Shown here: in pieces, positions 1 through 11,500 of the stretch
How positions within the stretch are numbered: position 1 is the stretch's first letter
Layout: every line of letters begins with the position of its first letter
Assembly: GCF_000003605.2 (NCBI RefSeq)
Contig: NW_003129891.1
Coordinates: forward strand, 15,418 to 44,411
Origin: Saccoglossus kowalevskii
Taxonomy: Eukaryota > Hemichordata > Enteropneusta > Harrimaniidae
Length of the DNA stretch: 28,994 nucleotides
Direction: 5' to 3'
Position numbers and translations under genes: made by a program
The notes under the pieces: generated by a model
Database searches by the model: none
What the model was told of the DNA's origin: nothing
What the model saw: the letters and a program-made list of their open reading frames with translations, nothing else

Positions 1-366
1 TGAAATGGCCGACTGGCGGCCATTTTGTTAAAGAATTCAGTTCTGGATTCGTATCCAAGACATGTCTGGATTGATCAAGTTCAAACTTCACACACACATG
101 GTACATCATGTCACAAATAGATATGTGCCTTTGTTTCATGATCTGCTTAACAATAGCGAAATGATGGCCATTTTAAGGCCGAAAATGCATCAAAATCACG
201 TATTTTCACAATTCCAGAACCGGATCTCAGTCATGCATGGATGGATTTTGTTCAGATTTAGCACAATGTGTTGTACATATGCAGGTGCATTTCGGTCATG
301 ATCTGCTTTGAATGTATATGTCACTCAAATATGAACGGAACGGGGACGTGTCATTGACAATGACTT
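1..366. repeat. Dispersed hairpin-core repeat, copy 1 (cut by window edge)
   Basis: The copy opens with a near-perfect hairpin: arm aaatggccg, loop actgg, arm cggccattt. It then carries phrases such as 'ccagaaccggatctcag' and ends near 'gtcattgacaatgact'. The same hairpin core and end phrase recur at 11660-12220, and the core recurs twice in 26008-26200, so this is one interspersed family. No coding potential is credible; the small open frame at 62-301 is a by-product. The family is not named here. Confidence 0.55.
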
Positions 367-2475
367 GTTTCATTAGAGTCAGGCATTTATTGCATTAGAG
401 TCAGGTATTTATTTCATTAGAGTCAGGCATTTATTGCATTAGAGTCAGGTATTTATTTCATAAGAGTCAGGCATTTATTCCATAAGAGTCAGGCATTTAT
501 TGCATTAGAGTCAGGTATTTATTTCATTAGAGTCAGGCATTTATTGCATTAGAGTCAGGCATTTATTTCATGAGAGTCAGGCATTTATTGCATTAGAGTC
601 AGGTATTTATTTCATTAGAGTCAGGCATTTATTGCATAAGAGTCAGGCATTTATTCCATAAGAGTCAGGCATTTATTGTATTAGAGTCATGCATTCATTG
701 CATTACAGTCAGGTATTTATTGCATTAGAGACAGGCATTTATTGCATTAGAGTCAGGCATTTATTGCATTAGAGTCAGGTATTTATTTCATTGGAGTCAG
801 GCATTTATTGCATTAGAGTCAGGTATTTATTGCATTACAGTCAGGTATTTATTGCATTAGAGTCAGGTATTTATTGCATTACAGTCAGGTATTTATTTCA
901 TTAGAGTCAGGCTTGCATAAGAGTCAGGCATTTATTCCATAAGAGTCAGGTATTTATTGCATTAGAGTCGGGCATTTATTGCATTACAGTCAGGTATTTA
1001 TTTCATTAGAGTCAGGCTTGCATAAGAGTCAGGCATTTATTGCATTAGGGTCAGGCATTTATTGCATTAGAGTCAGGTATTTATTTCATCAGAGTCAGGC
1101 ATTTATTGCATTAGAGTCAGGCATTTATTTCATCAGAGTCAGGCATTTATTTCATAAGAGTAAGGCATTTATTGCATTAGAGTCAGGTATTTATTTCATT
1201 ATAGTCAGGCATTTATTGCATTAGAGTCAGGCATTTATTTCATCAGAGTCAGGCATTTATTTCATAAGAGTAAGGCATTTATTGCATTAGAGTCAGGCAT
1301 TTATTTCATCAGAGTCAGGCATTTATTTCATAAGAGTAAGGCATTTATTTCATTAGAGTCAGGCATTTATTTCATTAGAGTCAGGCATTTATTTCATCAG
1401 AGTCAGGCATTTATTTCATAAGAGTAAGGCATTTATTGCATTAGAGTCAGGTATTTATTTCATTATAGTCAGGCATTTATTGCATTAGAGTCAGGCATTT
1501 ATTGCATAAGAGTCAGGCATTTATTGCATTAGAGTCAGGTATTTATTTCATAAAAGTCAGGCATTTATTGCATTAGAGTCAGATATTTATTTCATAAGAG
1601 TCAGGCATTTATTGCATAAGAGTCAGGTATTTATTGCTTAAGAGTCAGGCATTTATTGCATTAGAGTCAGGCATTTATTTCATTACAGTCAGGTATTTAT
1701 TTCATTAGAGTCAGGCTTGCATAAGAGTCAGGCATTTATTGCATTAGAGTCAGGCATTTATTGCATAAGAGTCAGGCATTTATTGCTTAAGAGTCAGGCA
1801 TTTATTTCTTTAGAGTTAGGCATTTATTGCATAAGAGTCAGGCATTTATTGCATTAGAGTCAGGTATTTATTTCATAAGAGTCAGGCATTTATTTCATTA
1901 GAGTCAGGAATTTATTGCATTAGAGTCAGGTATTTATTTCATAAGAGTCATGCATTTATTTCATTAGAGTCAGGCATTTATTTCATAAGAGTCAGGCATT
2001 TATTGCATTAGAGTCAGGTATTTATTTCATAAGAGTCAGGCATTTATTTCATAAGAGTCAGGCATTTATTGCATTAGAGTCAGGTATTTATTTCATAAGA
2101 GTCAGGCATTTATTGCATTAGAGTCAGGTATTTATTTCATAAGAGTCAGGCATTTATTGCATAAGAGTCAGGTATTTATTGCTTAAGAGTCAGGCATTTA
2201 TTGCATTAGAGTCAGGTATTTATTTCATTAGAGTCAGGCATTTATTTCATAAGAGTCGGGCATTTATTTCATAGAGTCAGGTATTTATTGCATAGGAGTC
2301 AGGCATTTATTGCATTAGAGTCAGGCATTCATTTCATTGGAGTCAGGTATTTATTTCATTAGAGTCAGGCATTTATTGGTTAAGAGTCAGGCATTTATTG
2401 CATTAGAGTCAGGTATTTATTTCATTAGAGTCAGGCATTCATTACTTAGAGTCAGGTATTTATTTCATTGCCAAG
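367..2475. repeat. 22-bp minisatellite, about 95 copies, with higher-order structure
   Basis: The monomer contains agtcaggcatttattgca and repeats every 22 bp over about 2.1 kb. Two main variants, 'catttattgcatta' and 'tatttatttcatta', often alternate to give 44-bp dimers. Rarer variants such as 'catcagag' and 'ataagagtaagg' recur as a longer block around 1105-1440. A shortened monomer reading 'ggcttgcataagag' occurs three times (about 911, 1015 and 1715), each time in the same flanking context, which points to duplication of multi-monomer blocks. Open frames inside it (e.g. 979-1224) are periodic by-products of a 22-bp unit and not genes. Confidence 0.97.
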
Positions 2476-3155
2476 GGAGGACAAATTCCTCTGTTTCTGT
2501 GGTTGAACCACGGTTACTAAAAAAGTAACCATGGTTGAACTATTGCCAAAATAATTACACAAATGTACGGGATAATATATTTTCATTTCATTTATAGTAC
2601 ATGTACATGTACTTGTAAATAAATCAATAATATGGCCATTGACATATAAATGAATTTACACCACTCAAATATATAAATAAAGTTACATTACAAAGATATG
2701 CTCTAAGTACAGAAAATAATATGGTCTACTTATCAAATCAATGTCAAGTATATTCCAGCTGGTTCGAATGGCGTACGAGACTTCACCACGTGGCCGGTCT
2801 TTGTTGTATCACGAAACTTGCTGAGCGACGTTCCTTCATTTTGATATGGCATACATGTATGTATAGAGACTTCAGTCGGCACTGACAAATTTCAAGGACG
2901 ACTTGAAACCGAAGACACTTAAGAAAAGCTTTAAATTCACAAAGAAAACAAGAAGGAACAGAAAATAAACTACAACCGTTGACGTCAAAAAAAGAAAGTG
3001 AGGAAAAGCCATAGCTTTGTGGATTTAAAGGCACAGTGATCGAAACCATATTTAACCAGACACAAGGGAGGGCGCTATTACATTTAATTTCTACACCAAA
3101 ATACTTTTAAGTCTTTTTGTAATACTATATATTTAATTTAAGCCACACATAACAA
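2476..3155. other. Non-coding stretch, nothing recognised
   Basis: AT-rich sequence between the minisatellite and its stray fragment. It includes a small palindromic gtacat-rich patch near 2597-2615. A short basic open stretch on the plus strand near 2875-2967 is too short and lacks good splice signals, so it is not called. No RNA gene or transposon end is evident. Confidence 0.5.
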
Positions 3156-3187
3156 TAGTCAGGCATTTATTTCATTAGAGTCAGGCA
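3156..3187. repeat. Stray 1.5-copy fragment of the 22-bp minisatellite
   Basis: The sequence agtcaggcatttatttcat followed by tagagtcaggca matches the array monomer but lies about 680 bp beyond its end. Either the array once extended this far and was interrupted, or a fragment was transposed. Confidence 0.85.
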
Positions 3188-5940
3188 ATAAAAATAAACA
3201 TGTGAATGCTATCATGTTTGGATACAGAATCAAGCTATTGCCCCTGAGTTTCTAATGGTAGTTTCTTTATTTCATGTAATTAAGCAGACCAGGTGACAAT
3301 TCAGTCACTTGAATTAAACCAATGTGTTCTTAAATTCTGGTTAAACTTTTTCTTCCCTTAATGTCCATAAATTCTGGTTCAACTTCTTTCTTCACATTTA
3401 ATCCTTTCCTCATCAACAATTTAACAACACACTTATTAATTGTCATTGTTTGCACAAAATAATTCAGTAGACTTTGTAAAAAAAAATTGGAAACAAAAAC
3501 TTGTATGCAGGCATATTCATGTCCCCACAAATAGCAATGTGGGGTAAAATGATGTCATCTTGATATGCTAATTTCATCATGATGCAACTCGGATATACTT
3601 CCAAAAAGATGACATCAGGTACATTGTGATGAGAAAATATAAATATTGAAACAAGATATCTAGACAATAAAATAAAATTGTTTCCTTACCAGGGTATATT
3701 CAGGGATTGTTCTATTATATACACACTAGAGAAACTGGGACAGTACTTGCTGTACTGGGGTAACGCATTCCTGAGAACAATAGAGGGATGTAACTCCCTT
3801 CAAAAAAGACAAATGAATATGATGTAACAATCCAACTGCTTGATCTCATTATTTTGTTTCCCAAAATAGAAAGTAGTGTACAAACAAAATGATGGAGTAC
3901 CTCCACAATGGGAATGCCACCATGCAGGTACAACTTTATCAATCCACTTGGACTTTCACAAAATAATGTTATTATAATTATTATAATACCATATTTGCTC
4001 ACACACATCTCAATATAAAGCAAAAAATTACATTTGTGGAACATGAAAATTTTCATAATTTACCTAAGCCGATGTGCTGCTAGTAGAGTAATTATGGTAA
4101 GTATAAAATTGTTTCTATATTTTTTTTTCAAAATCAAGAAAATTATATTACAAAATATTAGACCAAAAGTTATATATGTTATTCAAATGGTTATGATTCA
4201 AGTACTGGTCAATAGACTCCACATTGTTTGGCCAAATTGAACTTTTACTGACTTCAAATTACACCTTCATTGACTTGATTCACACATGATTTGTTTACAT
4301 CTCACCCATGTGATCCCTGGATCAATAATTGTTTATGCTTACACTGAAGTTCACATCCTATGTATATTGATCTCTGCAACTCATTTAAATTGAATTTGGC
4401 ACAAAAATGAACAAAGAATATTTGATTCAATTAAAATGGTATGATACAAAAAAAGAGGATGTGGCTTCTATTATTTTGAGTATGGGAGTTTTACCATTTC
4501 TTCTGTGTTCCAAGATAATGAACTGTTGCATTGTGGGCATATATAATCTACGCTGGGGAAAAGTGATTCAGTATGGTATTTGATATTTTGTGTATAATAT
4601 ACACAGATCATGCCTGGTCACTAAAGTACATTTCCTATTGTACACTATTGAATATAAAGTATTGTGGGTAATATTCACTCACATCCGATCAGGTTCAAAC
4701 TGCATTGGATCGTAGAGTATAATAAAGGAAGCGTAATGTACATTTAAACAATACACTGTTTATTATGCCGATTTTACAACAAAGAAATTACAATGTAACA
4801 AGAAAGCAACTGACAATAGAATGCCCTTTTTATAGGGTTGAACAGGATTCACACCTATGGATTAAAATTGTAGAGAAACACAGAGATTGGTTTTCAATAT
4901 TAATACATCAGCTTAAAATCGACCTTGCAACTGATTTCTATTGCGTTCGTGCTGCCTATTGATTATTATTAATTGGCTTGTATAAATCGAATCTGTTTCT
5001 TTATAATAGAGATATATGTATTAAAGTGCGAACTCTTGACATGTAATAACTTCTACTGGCTATATCTCAGCTAATACTGCTTGTAATTGAACAAAATAAA
5101 GACGAATAGATAAAGCAAAACATGATCTAATAATACAACTAAATTTCGAGCAAGAAAGAATAAATCTGAATAAACAACAAATATGAATCAATGAGGAAAA
5201 ACACAAGTGGATAAGCATCCACGATAAGTCTGAAGAGCAAAAAAAACTTCAAAAAATATATCCGATAATACAGCTTCAAGTTACACTGTTAGAACTGAGG
5301 TAGCAAAATCTTTTTGCTAGAAAAATGTTGACGGTTGTAACCAGAACAATAATGGCCAAAACCTGTACATTTGTAGGAAGCATTTGGTCTGAAATTATAA
5401 TATATAATGTGAAATGGGCGATAAATAAGTAAAATGAAACAAAAAACGCTAATAGCATATCCACTGTTATTCTTGTTGTCCAAAGATTACGCCATTATAA
5501 AAAATAAATATATTTAAAAGTGCTTTTTTTGTCATTATTGTTACCATCAATTAGAAAATGAAGACCAGAAAAACTAAACAGTGACATCATTTGAAATGAT
5601 TCAGAATCGAAAATAGTACTTTTGAAAATCTGTACCTCTGTACCTTCTGCAAGATTATCTCTTGTCTTAGCTTGGAAATAACCTTTATTTATATTTTTTT
5701 AAAGGTGTTTGGAATTGACAAACATAGAAGCAAATCCTCATTCCACCTACTTGAGCTTGTTGTAGTTATGTTTGACAATCATGAATAATAATGAAGCAGT
5801 ACTTACATAGTGTACCATGAGTAAATCTCTATTACTGAAACACACCTACGCTAGCTGATGTTGAGGTCACGATATCTAGTCTGGCTCCTGCCTCTAAAGG
5901 TTGCAGGTTTTCGGCTTTCTTGGTAGCTGTAGTAAATTAC
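3188..5940. other. Long non-coding stretch with small hairpins
   Basis: No recognisable gene. There is a hairpin with stem ccccaca/tgtgggg at about 3522-3543. A perfect 11-bp inverted repeat, gatgtcatctt (3551-3561) and aagatgacatc (3606-3616), follows. A cagtac/gtactg palindrome lies near 3740. An open frame at 4765-4962 could be a terminal exon after the acceptor-like 'ttttatag' (about 4830-4837), but it resembles no family I know. Confidence 0.4.
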
Positions 5941-6140
5941 CTCCGTGAGGGTGACGTTATGACTAATCATAGCAGTGGGTTCATAGTTCATCTTGTGTCG
6001 GTCTGTAGTCTTTGTGAATTTAGTAATTTCTGATACATTGTCCTTAAATTTGTTATTTTTAGATATAGAAGAGCTATGGTTCCTCTTTACTTGCATAAAC
6101 ACGTGCCTAATTTCATATCGCATTAGCAAATTTATATTGT
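5941..6140 (-). CDS. Possible orphan exon, unknown product
   Basis: On the minus strand an open stretch of about 66 codons is bounded by an acceptor-like 'acttatttcag' just above 6140 and a donor-like 'gag|gtaattt' just below 5941. The implied residues are hydrophilic and rich in Lys, Asn, Ser and Thr. Nothing matches a family I recognise, no neighbouring exon was found on this strand, and AT-rich DNA produces such stretches by chance. Treat this as a weak candidate. Confidence 0.15.
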
Positions 6141-6879
6141 CTGAAATAAGTTGAAACAGTCGGTGAGAAACTTGTCGGCGTATCCTGTCTCATCCTCATT
6201 TTCATTCAAACAATTCTGGCGTTCATACGCTAACGCAGTGTCAACATGGTGCTGAAGTTACATGTGCAGTGCAAATTCGTGTTGCGCAAGTGTAATGAAA
6301 ACAAATCCTTGTTTTTAATTCTATGCGTAGTGCTTGGATAAGTACGGATCGTATTTATGCAATATTTAGTACATTTTACATCACTAATCAAGTATCGTAA
6401 TTTAACAATGTATAGGTAGTATAAATCAATTATTATTTCCAGGTGTCACTTTGACTGAATACAACTTAAAACTTTTTAACATATTGAATACTCCTTCCAA
6501 TATTTAATTATAATCTTGTTAGAAGACATTCTATGGGTAACGTTACATAAGTTTAAATAAATTCAGAAAATTTTAGTAATTTACTGTGAATGTCTTGTAG
6601 ATAAAAAATAGATCTTTAGACAAGTAGTAGATCAACACATTGTGATCATTATCTGCGAGAGCATTTTGTAAAATAATCTCGTGTGATATATGGGTGATAA
6701 TTAGATGATGTGAGAAATGGATAAATGGCAATGCGATAAATGGGTGATGCAACCACCTACGTTTAATTAAACTTGAAATTGTTGGTTGCGAACTGAAATA
6801 TTTATATTAACCAAGTACGAAATTGCTGGGCTCCAGAATATATTGTTTTGCAAATATTTTGGCCACCGCTGCTAGATCG
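6141..6879. other. Non-coding, nothing recognised
   Basis: AT-rich sequence without a supportable exon, RNA gene or transposon end. Short variations on 'gataaatgggtgat' near 6686-6750 hint at a tiny degenerate tandem repeat. Confidence 0.4.
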
Positions 6880-7068
6880 AAATCTTCAATGGACGGTCCA
6901 TCAGATAAATCTTCAATGGACGGCCCATCAGATAAATCTTCAATGGACGGCCCATCAGATAAATCTTCAATGGACGGCCCATCAGATAAATCTTCAATGG
7001 ACGGCCCATCAGATAAATCTTCAATGGACGGTCCATCAGATAAATCTTCAATGGACGGCCCATCAGAT
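6880..7068. repeat. 27-bp minisatellite, seven copies
   Basis: Seven head-to-tail 27-bp units share tcaatggacggcccatcag. They are nearly identical; copies 1 and 6 carry 'ggtcca' where the others have 'ggccca'. Because 27 is divisible by three, frames free of stop in one unit stay open throughout. This gives a plus-strand frame (6823-7188) with a 9-residue SSMDGPSDK repeat, plus two other open frames. No convincing acceptor or donor flanks it, so coding is unproven. Near-identity of the copies implies recent expansion or homogenisation. Confidence 0.95.
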
Positions 7069-7904
7069 GATATCCTAATTAGATGCTCCAGTGTTTTTGT
7101 TTATTTTATTCTTTTCAGAGCACTGTTTTCATTGTTTACATCGGCAGTTGTGACATTAATTATTAGCATCCTTTTTACTAAGCATTAGAGATCCCACGAA
7201 ACAAATTATACTAAATGTCCAGTCTTTATGCAGAGAATATAATTTGAAAGAAGGCTCAATTTAGTCGAATATTCACTCCTTTAGGCCAAAAAAAAAATAT
7301 CGGGTGGCGTTTTTTCCCCATATACCTCGGCTTTTTACGATACCCTTATTTTTCACGAGTTTTAAAAAAAATCCGACCGACCGACCCAATTTTTTTTTTA
7401 ATTTTCTGACTTGAGGGCAACATAAGTTTTTTTTGCCCTTACGTAAAAGTAATGAGTTACAGACATATGCTTATAAAAAGGCCTAAGGCCAGGGTCACGA
7501 TGTCGGTGATTTAGGATACCACAACGTACATACACCTCAAAATCATCTTTGTATGGAGTCTTTGTGAGCATTATTTCCCACAAACCATTAACTCCACTGT
7601 CATCACGAACATCATTTTCTAGAACACATTTGTTTTTGTAATTTAAGAATTTAAAAGGAATATGCTTATGTATTTTTGAATAAGAAATAACTGTATATAC
7701 TACTAGATTCACTCTTTTGTACTGTGTTCTACAAATAACTGCAGCTGTTCATAAGAGACAGGGCATCTAAGGACAGTAGACGACAAAAGTACATTCTATC
7801 TTTTGTATATTTGTAGATATACCTTGATATCAGCTTTAGTCTTTGATGTGGCTAGCTGCTCAGTATGAATTAAGACAGTATGATATTGCATGCTTATTGG
7901 AATA
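7069..7904. other. Non-coding stretch with low-complexity patches
   Basis: Contains homopolymer-rich sequence around 7288-7435, including 'ccgaccgaccgaccc' flanked by long A and T runs, which resembles the body of a dispersed repeat. A minus-strand open frame at 7398-7712 (about 104 codons) has no recognisable domain and is not called as a gene. Confidence 0.35.
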
Positions 7905-8200
7905 AATTTGCTTATGTTAATTAGATAATTTGCATAATAATTAACTAGCTCCAATATGTTTTTTCTCATGTCCTAACAGTTGATTCAAATTTGGCACATA
8001 TATGGTGTTTGTGTAATTAAATGTCAAGCTCTACTTCGGAATTAATCTGCATATGTTAATTAGCTAGAGTGCATACTAATTAACACATTACACCATGTTT
8101 GCTCTAATTAGTTCATACTTTTCGTCAATGTCTAACAATAATTTGAAAAAAATCTTATGTTAATTAGCTTAATTTGCATACTAATTAACTCATTCGTAAT
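7905..8200. repeat. Degenerate AT-rich repeat with ttaatta palindromes, three copies
   Basis: Three related blocks near 7912-7947, 8050-8085 and 8156-8190 read roughly tatgttaattag, a spacer containing tttgcata or tgcata, then taattaac. In the third block the arms gttaattag and ctaattaac are perfect inverted repeats. Related 'atgtcnaaca' phrases lie between blocks, so the true unit is about 105-140 bp and diverged. Confidence 0.6.
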
Positions 8201-8418
8201 TTTTTTGATATTCTAAGTATGCTCAAATGAGTTATAAGATGACGTTTACATTCTATTTTGTAATTGAATGTCTAACACTGATTTAAACGTGGAATCAATC
8301 TATGTTCAGTGAACTACGAATGTTGAATTCACTTCACACAAGAAAACTAGTATGAAAGAGACGATGGGATGATTTGTCCTGAATTAATTGATGAGACTTG
8401 TATATTTTTTCTACACAG

Positions 8419-8543
8419 AAAGAAAGCGTTAACTTCAAATTCTAGTTCAATGAAGAAAACTACGAAAAATAACACATGCTCTGAATGTAGCAGTGAAGAT
8501 TCAGATGCTCCCAGTACCTTATGTGTTCCTTCTACCTCCAAAG
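8419..8543 (+). CDS. EHMT-like gene: linker exon 1 (first visible)
   Basis: Follows the acceptor 'ttttctacacag' and ends at aaa-g|gtacag. It encodes about 41 residues rich in Ser, Lys and Thr ([10 protein letters not shown]..., [10 protein letters not shown]). The start phase needs two bases from an earlier exon, so the gene continues upstream. There is no domain. It is called because its end phase fits the next exon and the frame stays open through to the SET domain. Confidence 0.6.
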
Positions 8544-11500
8544 GTACAGTCAATATATTAGAAACCATCTATGACATGTCAAGTCTAAAGTGGTGCTTAT
8601 TTTTCTGAGCTATGAGCTATATTTGACATACAGATAGACTCGTTAAAAAACCTTTGTAAATTATGAAATGCAAACTTTCCCTAGTCTTGATCTTTGATTT
8701 AAAACATGACAGTTGGATTAATTCATGACGATTGAACATTTACAAGACCGGTTGTCAAATCAAATGCTTTTGTTCTAATTTGTTCAAATTCTTCTCATTG
8801 TAAACGTAGTATAATATAAATTGGTACTCAACTTTGGAACCATAGCAATAAAACAACTAACTAAAAAATCCCTACAATTTCTTGGTTTATTGGTGCGATA
8901 CAATGTTTCATTAGCTCAAATAGAGCAATGAATTTGTACTTGTGATTGTATTATGTTGAATTCAGTTGTTCATTTCGGAAATAAGCATGTATGTTGTTGC
9001 TAGTTAAAATGCTACCGATTTGGAATGTACATACAGTTGCTGTGTGTCAATGCATCAATGCCAGCATTACAGGTTGTTTGGATAATCATTTCCTTCTTTC
9101 ATAATTTACTTTCAGAGCTATCACCATGTAAACAGTCGTCAGATACTAAGAGTAAAAGTGTGATCATTAGTCGGTAAATATATCAAAGTCTTAACCGAAT
9201 TTATTTTTCATCAGAACCAAGAATGTTATGGCATTCTATGAATGTATGTAATTCGTACTTCAAAATTTCACTTGATACCATATAGGATGATTATTAAAGT
9301 TTAATACTTTTATTGTTATGAATTCATATCTTGTTAATGATATATTGTTTTCATATTATTTCTTTCGTCCATCCTTCCTCCCATCACTGCTGAACATACA
9401 ATCGATTTGAGGCATTCGTGTGGCTCTTTATTGACTCCATCCAGGATCTCATACATATTCAAATCACCAGGCATCTTCACTGTGACTGACTCCACCCTCA
9501 CCCACTGTAGTAGTCATCCATGTGATACTGGCTCAACTAACTTGATGATTTTGCTGAGTAAACAATGGCTCTACTGACTGTAGTCATCCATATGAGTCTT
9601 GTATCGACTCCATGCACCCACTAAAATCACCCACATGGCAACCACATTGACTCCACTAGAGTTGTCTATGTGGCTCTCATGCAGACCCCACCCAATAGTC
9701 ATCTATGTAGCTCATAGTACTCCTAGTGGTTCTCATACTACTACATATGGCATTCAGGTTATTGAATCCACTCACTAGAATAATATAAACAACCTACTAG
9801 TGTATTCACGTGGGTCTCTTCATTTAAGTGACTCAAGCTTACTCCATCCACTGAGTTTCAACACAAGCTATACATGTATTTATTATTTTTAGAGATATAA
9901 CAAATGAAAGAGAGATTCTTCCTATTCCTGTCATAAACGAAGTTGACAATACAAAACCCCCAGATGACTTTTTCTATGTAACACATTCTCGTGCTAATGA
10001 AGTGTATTACCTGGACTCGAACACTGTTGTATATTGTGAATGCAAAGATAACTGCTTTTCTAACACATGTCCCTGTGGTAAGGATAGTGTGAAGTGCTGG
10101 TATGATAAGGTATGATCACATTCAGATTTAGTTCACAGAACGCACCTGGTTCAATTGTGAAAACATAAATGAGTGACATGTATTGACAGATTTAAAAAGG
10201 CTAAAACACACAACATATAATACACATTCAAGGGCATGCTCTAAGAGTTATGCTAACTAGTTGTTTTTATCGACTTACACACTTGCATTTGTTCTTGTAC
10301 AAATACATTTCTAGTTATTCTACTTGTTGCATATCTAATAAATTCTGGAGTTTTCAAAGTTTTCCATCAAGAATGCTTGTTTTGCTTTAATACCATTTCA
10401 AACCAGACTACTTTAATTGTGACAACATTGCTATATATATATATATATCAGATGTGGGGCAAAATGATATTTGCTAATTTTAAAAACAAATGTCAAACAA
10501 TATATTTAGTAAATGTACTTTTAACATTGAACATATAGCTTGTTGATGTATTTGAAAATAGAAATACGAAAAGAACGAGCAGATAAGTTTACTTTATTTT
10601 AGCCTTATTTAAAGCCTCTTAATTTATAGGCAAGAAACGGTCATTGACACCTGAAGAAAAAATAATCGGGTTGTTATTAAATGTACTGGAAATGTATGTG
10701 CCCTGATAATAAAACAACTTATGAGCCACGTTGTCATGGCAGATCATGAGCTGATATTGATCTGTTAGTGAGAAAATTTGCATGCTCATTGGTAAAAATG
10801 GTGTTGCGACAGCATGTACTACATTTTTGCCAATTTTTAATTCACCAAATGAGTAACACATGATAGTATGTCGTGCAATCATTTGTGATAATATAATGTA
10901 TATATCTTTGTTGCTTCTGTATCTATATATGTACATACTTTTTATTTGTTTGATACAACAAACCTTGGCCTAGTATTACAAATATACAAAACATACAGCT
11001 CGTGACCATTTATCCTTTTTTCGGAATTTTTTTTCAGGATGGAAAGTTGATCAACAAATTTTTTCAGTTGAAAATTATGCCATTGATCTTCGAATGCAAC
11101 AGATATTGTCATTGCGGGTTGAAAAGCTGTAAAAATCGTGTTGTACAGAAAGGCATACAGTATCAGCTGCAGTTATTCAAGACACCTCATATGGGATGGG
11201 GTGTCAGAACAGTACATATGATAGAAAAGGGTTCATTTGTTTGCGAGTAAGTATTTCTATTTGTCTTGCATATATGTTAAAATAATTTTCTGATCAGATG
11301 AATCCCAATAAAACGAGGACTATTATTATAGCCATTTATCTGACATACATTGGCGATTGCTTTTTTCAAGCTTCATACGAAGACACAATGTCGTGCACAT
11401 GTTCATCAGCAGACTAGACTAGCAGCTAGTTTTTTACATAAATTTTAATAGTTGGACATGTCAGCAACAACGGGTTCTAGGAGGTGACATTAAAGTCAAA

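Noticed and set aside
979-1224. 81-residue open frame with a 22-residue period
   Set aside because: It is a by-product of the 22-bp minisatellite, where three monomers make one 66-nt period; no start context or splice sites.
2783-3049. Minus-strand 88-codon frame, and a short basic plus-strand stretch at 2875-2967
   Set aside because: No recognised domain and poor splice signals; length is within chance for this composition.
3715-4056. Minus-strand 113-codon frame
   Set aside because: Hydrophobic, low-complexity residues from AT-rich sequence; no motif or flanking exon.
4765-4962. Plus-strand 65-codon frame with an acceptor-like site inside
   Set aside because: Plausible composition but no family match and no partner exon, so mentioned only within the surrounding stretch.
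6823-7188. SSMDGPSDK repeat as a coding exon of the EHMT-like gene
   Set aside because: No convincing acceptor or donor around it, and its openness is explained by the 27-bp period.
7398-7712. Minus-strand 104-codon frame
   Set aside because: No domain; lies next to low-complexity repeat sequence and has no exon partners.
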